Virus record (IMG/VR): IMGVR_UViG_3300035034_001374
Span: 1 to 21,447 of that record
DNA: 21,447 nucleotides
Origin: a virus
Direction: 5' to 3' (one strand)
The translations under genes and the position numbers were made by a program. The notes beneath the pieces are model-generated. The model ran no database searches. It was not told where the DNA came from and was given only the letters and a program-made list of their open reading frames with translations. This document shows positions 17,365-21,447 of this stretch, piece by piece; position 1 is the stretch's first letter, and every line of letters starts with the position of its first letter.

Positions 17365-19203
17365 GTGGCACAACCTAAAAAAGTAAATTATCTTAATAAC
17401 AAAGACATCTTACGTGAAATTCATAAAAGTAAGATGACTTTTTGCTGGAGTCTGGATAGCAAATATGAACAGTTTGACGTAATCTTAGATGACATCAAAG
17501 ATATTAACAAGAAAAATCTAAAACTTGCTAAGAAAAATCACACAGCAAGATTACAAGCAGATGCGTATGCTGACGCTATGAAAAATTACACTGACGATTA
17601 TCGTAATAAACCAAAGCAAAAAGATTTTGCAGTAAGCGTTGATTCAATTGATGATGACGGTGTTGTATTCCGGGTAATGACATTCGATCATATTCCCCTA
17701 GAGCCCGGTCGTAAGAAAAATCCTAAAACTGTCGCTGACACAAAAAGCAAGGTTAATTTTCCTCCTTTTAAGCAATATGCGTATATAAACGGGGACCTAA
17801 CTGAAGTGGTTCGGTCTCACTGGACAGGCGATCTAGATACTGGCAATTTTAGCGTCGATGGCGGTCGCGTTACTAATAAGCTAGGCACAATGTTTCTCAA
17901 GCTGGTGGAGCGTTATGGCCATCGTGCAAACTGGCGTGGCTATTGTGTAGATGAAGAGACCGAAGCACTAACACAACGTGGCTGGATGAAGCACAATGAA
18001 ATTACAACACAAGACAATATACTTTCTTACGAAAGCGGTGAGTTAAAGTGGTCAACTGTTGATTCTATTTTTTCAGATGAATACGATGGTAAAATGTTTA
18101 AGTTAGATTGCAAAGGTATGGATGCATTAATTACACCCGGACATAAACTCGTCACCGAACACGGAATGACACGGGTTGAATACTTACTTGAATCTGATCG
18201 AGTGGTGTTAATGGGGTCCGAAGTTAAAACAACACACGATGCTGTGTACGACGACGATCTAGTTGAATTAGTAGGCTGGATAATTACAGAAGGTAATTTC
18301 CAGCCTAAAAAGAATCTAGTGTCAATTTATCAAAACAAAGGCGCATACGCCGATCGCATCAGGCAGTGTCTCGGTAACTTAGACTACAAACACACAGAGT
18401 CAATGGATCACAAGGGAAATATTAGGTTTTTAATTTGTGTTAAACATTCTAAATACCTAATGAAATTGTTACCGGACAAAAACGTCACAATGAATTTTGT
18501 AGTTGCACTGTCGTCTTCTCAACGAAAACTGTTGATTGAGACCATGGTTGACGGTGACGGATGGCGAAGAGGACAATATAAGCAATACAATAGCTATTGC
18601 CAAAAAGATAAAATGCATGTGGATTTATACCAGGCATTATGTGCTATCGCCGGACAAAAAACAAATTCTAAATTAAACCACATTGTATCTTACGGGAAAC
18701 CAACTAGTTGTTACACCATTCATACATTTGCAAAGAACACAACCAGAGGTGAGTGTATTGATATGCACAATGGTAAAAATAACGGCAGTGAAAGAATAAG
18801 CCCAGGAAAGGAAAAAATTAATTTCCCGAATAACCCAACTGTTGATTACAAAGGTATAGTTTGGTGCCCAAAGACTGAGTTTGGATGTTTCGTGGCACGT
18901 CGCAATGGCAAAGTTTACCTTACTGGCAATACATACGTTGACGAAATGCGTGGACAGGCGCTGGTACAGCTTAGCCAAGTGGGCTTGCAGTTCAACGAAG
19001 CAAAAAGTGACAACCCATTTGCCTACTACACCGCAGCCGTTAGCAATAGCTTCACTCGTGTTCTCAACATCGAAAAGCGCAACCAAACTATTCGCGACGA
19101 CATTCTCATTGATCAAGGACACATGCCCAGTTACACACGACAGCTCAAGCACGAAGAAGAAGTGCGACAGCTTCGCGAAAGTGCTGAATCAGAAGAAAAC
19201 TGA
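17365..19203 (+). CDS. 55: Late-transcription sigma factor gp55, interrupted by an intein
   Basis: The precursor is 612 residues from GTG. Removing the intein (precursor residues 194-522) leaves a 283-residue sigma factor. The N-extein has the gp55 start (VNYLNNKDILREI) and ends LGTMFLKLVERYGHRANWRGY. The C-extein starts TYVDEMRGQALVQLSQVGLQ and continues with NPFAYYTAAVSNSFTRVLNI and EKRNQTIRDDIL. These align with T4 gp55 around NFSGYTQSWKQEM and NPHAYITQACFNAF, the sigma region-2-like part that binds RNA polymerase. T4 gp55 (185 residues) directs the host core polymerase to late promoters. The N-extein has over 100 more residues than T4 gp55 between 'NNKDIL' and 'LGTMF'. It is followed by genes 47 and 46, as in T4. 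Late promoter candidates (GATAAATA) before gp48 and gp25 are its likely targets. The N-terminus (MAQPKK... from GTG) is set by AGGAG. Confidence 0.93.
   Translation: MAQPKKVNYLNNKDILREIHKSKMTFCWSLDSKYEQFDVILDDIKDINKKNLKLAKKNHTARLQADAYADAMKNYTDDYRNKPKQKDFAVSVDSIDDDGVVFRVMTFDHIPLEPGRKKNPKTVADTKSKVNFPPFKQYAYINGDLTEVVRSHWTGDLDTGNFSVDGGRVTNKLGTMFLKLVERYGHRANWRGYCVDEETEALTQRGWMKHNEITTQDNILSYESGELKWSTVDSIFSDEYDGKMFKLDCKGMDALITPGHKLVTEHGMTRVEYLLESDRVVLMGSEVKTTHDAVYDDDLVELVGWIITEGNFQPKKNLVSIYQNKGAYADRIRQCLGNLDYKHTESMDHKGNIRFLICVKHSKYLMKLLPDKNVTMNFVVALSSSQRKLLIETMVDGDGWRRGQYKQYNSYCQKDKMHVDLYQALCAIAGQKTNSKLNHIVSYGKPTSCYTIHTFAKNTTRGECIDMHNGKNNGSERISPGKEKINFPNNPTVDYKGIVWCPKTEFGCFVARRNGKVYLTGNTYVDEMRGQALVQLSQVGLQFNEAKSDNPFAYYTAAVSNSFTRVLNIEKRNQTIRDDILIDQGHMPSYTRQLKHEEEVRQLRESAESEEN
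17944..18930 (+). mobile_element. Intein with LAGLIDADG homing endonuclease, inserted in gp55
   Basis: A 329-residue in-frame insertion between Tyr and Thr of the conserved gp55 'GYT'. It starts with Cys1 (CVDEETEALTQRGWMKHNEI: block A). TPGHKLV at residues 64-70 is block B with its His67. The end is block F/G: GIVWCPKTEFGCFVARRNGK then VYLTGN, with terminal Asn329 and Thr as the +1 nucleophile. The penultimate residue is Gly instead of His, a form I recall from phage inteins ending 'RRNGK..xTGN'. Two LAGLIDADG motifs (LVELVGWIITEG at 106-117 and LLIETMVDGDG at 196-206), each with an acidic catalytic candidate (Glu116, Asp205), lie about 90 residues apart. All residues needed for splicing and endonuclease activity appear present. 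Hand-counted 60-base samples give 35% and 38% GC inside the intein against 55% in both immediate flanks, consistent with later acquisition. Confidence 0.95.
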
Positions 19204-19214
19204 TTCAGTATTTT
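19178..19214 (+). terminator. Long hairpin over the gene 55 stop, possible terminator
   Basis: CTGAATCAG (19184-19192) pairs with CTGATTCAG (19200-19208) across a seven-base AAGAAAA loop. The stem extends outward, with two G-U pairs, to AAAGTG/TATTTT, giving up to 15 pairs followed by a short T-rich end. The stop TGA (19201-19203) lies within the stem. It may end or protect the gene 55 transcript, or reduce read-through to gene 47. The T run is short and interrupted, so termination strength is uncertain. Confidence 0.45.
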
Positions 19215-19216
19215 CG

Positions 19217-19232
19217 CACTAGTATACTAGTG
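19217..19232. repeat. Perfect 16-base palindrome between genes 55 and 47
   Basis: CACTAGTATACTAGTG is its own reverse complement. It sits in the 65-base gap between gene 55 and gene 47 and contains TATACT, the same -10 as the gene 55 promoter, but no good -35 lies 16-17 bases upstream. It could be an operator, a binding site for a dimeric regulator, or part of a weak promoter for genes 47-46. Confidence 0.5.
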
Positions 19233-19268
19233 TCTGCTAACTAATTATAACAACATAATGGGCACAAT

Positions 19269-20282
19269 ATGTCACAACTCTTTAAGAAGGCTGCGGTCTG
19301 CACGGATTTGCATGTAGGCCTCAAGAATAACAGCAAACTACACAACGACGACTGCGAGCGATTTATCGATTGGTTTATTGCTGAATCAAAAGCTCGCGAT
19401 GCCGAAACGTGCATTTTCATGGGAGACTGGAGCCATCATCGCGCAAGCGTTAATGTTAGCAGTCTCAATGTTAGCATACGGTTGTTCAAAAAACTAAACA
19501 ATGCGTTTAACACAGTATATTTTATTACTGGCAATCACGATCTTTATTACAAAGACAAACGTGACCTAAACAGTGTAGAGTATGCTCGCGATCTCGAAAA
19601 CTTTGTGTTTGTTGACGATATCTACACAAAAGACGATGTAGCTATTGTGCCATGGTTAATTGGCGACGAATGGAAGAAAGTTAAAAAAATCAAAGCCAAA
19701 TATATGTTCGGACATCTCGAGCTTCCGCATTTTAAAATGAATGCAATGATAGAAATGCCGGACCATGGCGGGCTGAAAGCTGAGCACCTTACAGGGCCCG
19801 AATATGTTTTTTCTGGTCACTTTCACAAGCGGCAATATAAGAATAATATACACTATATTGGAAACTGTTTTCCTCACAATTTTGCCGACGCCGGTGATAC
19901 GGATCGCGGTGCTATGTTTCTCGAATGGGACAAAGAACCTATTTTTGTAAACTGGAAAGAGTGTCCTAAGTATAAGGTGATGCTGCTAAGTGAGCTAATC
20001 GATAAGCATGCCGAATTGTTAGACAAATATACACATGCGCGAGTTAAGTTAGATATTGATATTAGTTACGAAGAAGCTACGTTTATTAAAGAAAAGTTTG
20101 CTGAACAATATAATGTGCGCGAAATACATCTACTTCCTATAAAAGAAGAAGAAGAGTTTGAAGGTGGCGACATAGCTTTCGAAAGTGTTGATCACATTGT
20201 GTTATCGCAGCTGGACACTATTGAATCAACTACAATTGACAAAGAAAAACTTGTGTCAATTTACAACGGACTAGAACTTTAA
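19269..20282 (+). CDS. 47: Recombination nuclease subunit gp47 (Mre11/SbcD-like)
   Basis: 337 residues, almost the T4 gp47 length (339). All calcineurin-like phosphoesterase motifs are visible: D13-x-H15 (TDLHVG), GD at 52-53 (FMGDWSHH), GNHD at 88-91, H149 (FGHLELP) and GHFH at 183-186. It is the nuclease partner of gp46; together they resect DNA ends for recombination-dependent replication. In T4-like phages they also help degrade host DNA. The stop overlaps the gp46 start (TAATG), so the two are translationally coupled. The start MSQLFKKAAVCTDLHVG places the first motif where expected; there is no clear ribosome site before it. Confidence 0.95.
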   Translation: MSQLFKKAAVCTDLHVGLKNNSKLHNDDCERFIDWFIAESKARDAETCIFMGDWSHHRASVNVSSLNVSIRLFKKLNNAFNTVYFITGNHDLYYKDKRDLNSVEYARDLENFVFVDDIYTKDDVAIVPWLIGDEWKKVKKIKAKYMFGHLELPHFKMNAMIEMPDHGGLKAEHLTGPEYVFSGHFHKRQYKNNIHYIGNCFPHNFADAGDTDRGAMFLEWDKEPIFVNWKECPKYKVMLLSELIDKHAELLDKYTHARVKLDIDISYEEATFIKEKFAEQYNVREIHLLPIKEEEEFEGGDIAFESVDHIVLSQLDTIESTTIDKEKLVSIYNGLEL

Positions 20283-21447
20283 TGCTCAAGATTAAGAACG
20301 TATCAGCAAGAAATTTTATGAGTATCGGTGCGCAGACTCAAGCTGTTAATTTTGAAAACAGTCAGCTTACTCTTGTACTGGGTCAAAACCTAGATTTAGG
20401 CGGCGATGGGTCTCGTAACGGAACAGGAAAAACCACTATAATTAATGCGCTAAGCTATGCACTGTATGGCGAGGCCTTAACATCAATCAAAAAAGATAAT
20501 CTCATTAATAAAACTAATGGCAAGCAAATGCTTGTAAGTACAGAATTTGAGGTCGGTAGTAATAAGTATCGCATTGAGCGAGGTCGTCGTCCCAATGTGT
20601 TACGATTGTTTCTCAACGACACCGCAATGCAAGACGATGAAGCGCAAGGTGACAGTCGCGAAACTCAAAAAGAAATCGAAAAGATAATCGGCTTTCCGCA
20701 CAATATGTTTAAGCACATTGTTGCGCTAAACACATACACTGAGCCATTCCTTAGTATGAGAGCGTCTGACCAGCGCGAGATGATTGAGCAACTACTAGGC
20801 ATAACTGATCTTAGTGCTAAAGCTGAACTGCTTAAAGAACTGGTACGTGCTGTTAAGGAAGAAATTCGCGACGAAGAAACTCGTATCAATACTATAAAAG
20901 AATCAAACAAGCGTATCGAAAAAAATATACGAGACATCGAAGTAAAAGGCGCTGCGTGGAGAAACTCACATGCCGCTAAGGTGGCTGAATTCGAAAAAAG
21001 CATTGTTACCATGCATGAAATTAATATCGAAGAAGAAATTGAGCACCACCAATATAATGCATCATATAACGATTGGAAATCTACATCAACTGCGCTAGAA
21101 AAAGAACTAAAAAGTATCGAGTCTAGTTTTACCCGTGCACAAACACGATTTAACGATATTACTAGTAGTTTAGAAAGTGCTAAAGAAGGATCTTGTCCTA
21201 CTTGCGGACAAGATACCGCTCATTTAGATACCCATGAAGCGTACGAAAAAGATCTTAAAGACAAACTGGATGCAGAGCTTGCACACATACACGAGCTTAA
21301 TGAAAAAAGAGATGCTATCATCGTACCACCCGAGCCAGTTGGACCGTATGATACCTTTTATGCAGACATTGCACAAGCATACGAACACAAACATAACCTA
21401 GAAGCACTAGCTAGTACGCTAGAAGAAAAGCGTGTAGAAGTTAATCC
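20282..21447 (+). CDS. 46: Recombination ATPase subunit gp46 (Rad50/SbcC-like), partial (3' end beyond window)
   Basis: 388 codons lie in the window and the C-terminus is cut off. The N-terminal lobe has the Walker A site GSRNGTGKTT at residues 43-52 (Lys50), preceded by an extended glycine-rich loop (GQNLDLGGDG) unlike the shorter T4 loop. The segment from about residue 180 is charged and helical, the rising arm of the coiled coil. CPTC at residues 305-308 is the zinc hook that dimerises Rad50-type proteins at the tip of that arm. The missing part should hold the returning coil and the Walker B lobe. It acts with gp47 as an ATP-dependent DNA end-processing complex. It starts inside the gp47 stop codon. 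Confidence 0.95.
   Translation, partial: MLKIKNVSARNFMSIGAQTQAVNFENSQLTLVLGQNLDLGGDGSRNGTGKTTIINALSYALYGEALTSIKKDNLINKTNGKQMLVSTEFEVGSNKYRIERGRRPNVLRLFLNDTAMQDDEAQGDSRETQKEIEKIIGFPHNMFKHIVALNTYTEPFLSMRASDQREMIEQLLGITDLSAKAELLKELVRAVKEEIRDEETRINTIKESNKRIEKNIRDIEVKGAAWRNSHAAKVAEFEKSIVTMHEINIEEEIEHHQYNASYNDWKSTSTALEKELKSIESSFTRAQTRFNDITSSLESAKEGSCPTCGQDTAHLDTHEAYEKDLKDKLDAELAHIHELNEKRDAIIVPPEPVGPYDTFYADIAQAYEHKHNLEALASTLEEKRVEVN

Noticed and set aside
17944-18930. Group I intron or inserted free-standing endonuclease gene in gene 55
   Set aside because: The frame is open straight through both borders and intein splicing motifs are present at exactly the insertion ends.
18673-19152. 159-codon minus-strand open frame
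   Set aside because: It crosses the intein/extein border on the strand opposite well-conserved gp55 and encodes nothing recognisable; it is a shadow.
19223-19248. Sigma-70 promoter for gene 47 using TATACT at 19223 or TATAAC near 19245
   Set aside because: No acceptable -35 hexamer lies 16-18 bases upstream of either, so only the palindrome is reported.
20665-21012. 115-codon minus-strand frame
   Set aside because: It is the complement of the gp46 coiled-coil region; Ser/Leu-rich shadow frames are expected there.

Overview
The window is part of the genome of a T4-like contractile-tailed phage. The evidence is the T4-type baseplate genes (48, 53, 5, 25, 6) together with T4 genes 55, 47 and 46. 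The gene forms resemble those of marine T4-like phages (cyanophage and pelagiphage relatives): a very long virion protein with a YHYH-type domain, a gp5 carrying the '(I/V)RIR...QILLD' beta-helix entry, and a gp46 with a long glycine-rich Walker A loop. The host cannot be named from the sequence. No tRNA, CRISPR array or insertion sequence was seen, and no stretch over 300 bases lacks a gene.

Layout. (1) Positions 1-17276 are almost entirely minus-strand virion genes. Read in the direction of transcription they are: a glycosyltransferase-like gene (17276-16206), gp48, gp53, a 785-residue hub-like baseplate protein, gp5, a small lysozyme-domain-like protein, then gp25, gp6, and a >1,670-residue structural protein that runs off the left edge. 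Most neighbours overlap by 1-4 bases or are separated by a few bases, so they are operonic. (2) One small plus-strand gene (9687-9974) sits inside this block between the lysozyme-like gene and gp25. It has its own consensus sigma-70 promoter and its own intrinsic terminator. (3) At about 17277-17364 transcription switches strand. The plus-strand module holds gene 55 (late sigma factor), gene 47 (Mre11/SbcD-like nuclease) and gene 46 (Rad50/SbcC-like ATPase, cut by the right edge). This is the T4 order 55-47-46.

The main discovery is a 329-residue intein with a LAGLIDADG homing-endonuclease domain (17944-18930) inside gp55. It lies between the Tyr and Thr of the conserved 'GYT' just before the most conserved RNA-polymerase-binding part of the factor. 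gp55 turns on virion genes in T4-like phages, so the baseplate genes in this window probably depend on a sigma factor that must first splice itself. The 8-mer GATAAATA, one base from the T4 late-promoter box TATAAATA, lies just upstream of both gp48 and gp25 and is a candidate target of that factor.

Other notable points: the tail lysozyme appears as a separate small protein without the catalytic N-terminal part of the fold; gp6 is about twice the T4 length; a palindrome and a long hairpin lie between genes 55 and 47.
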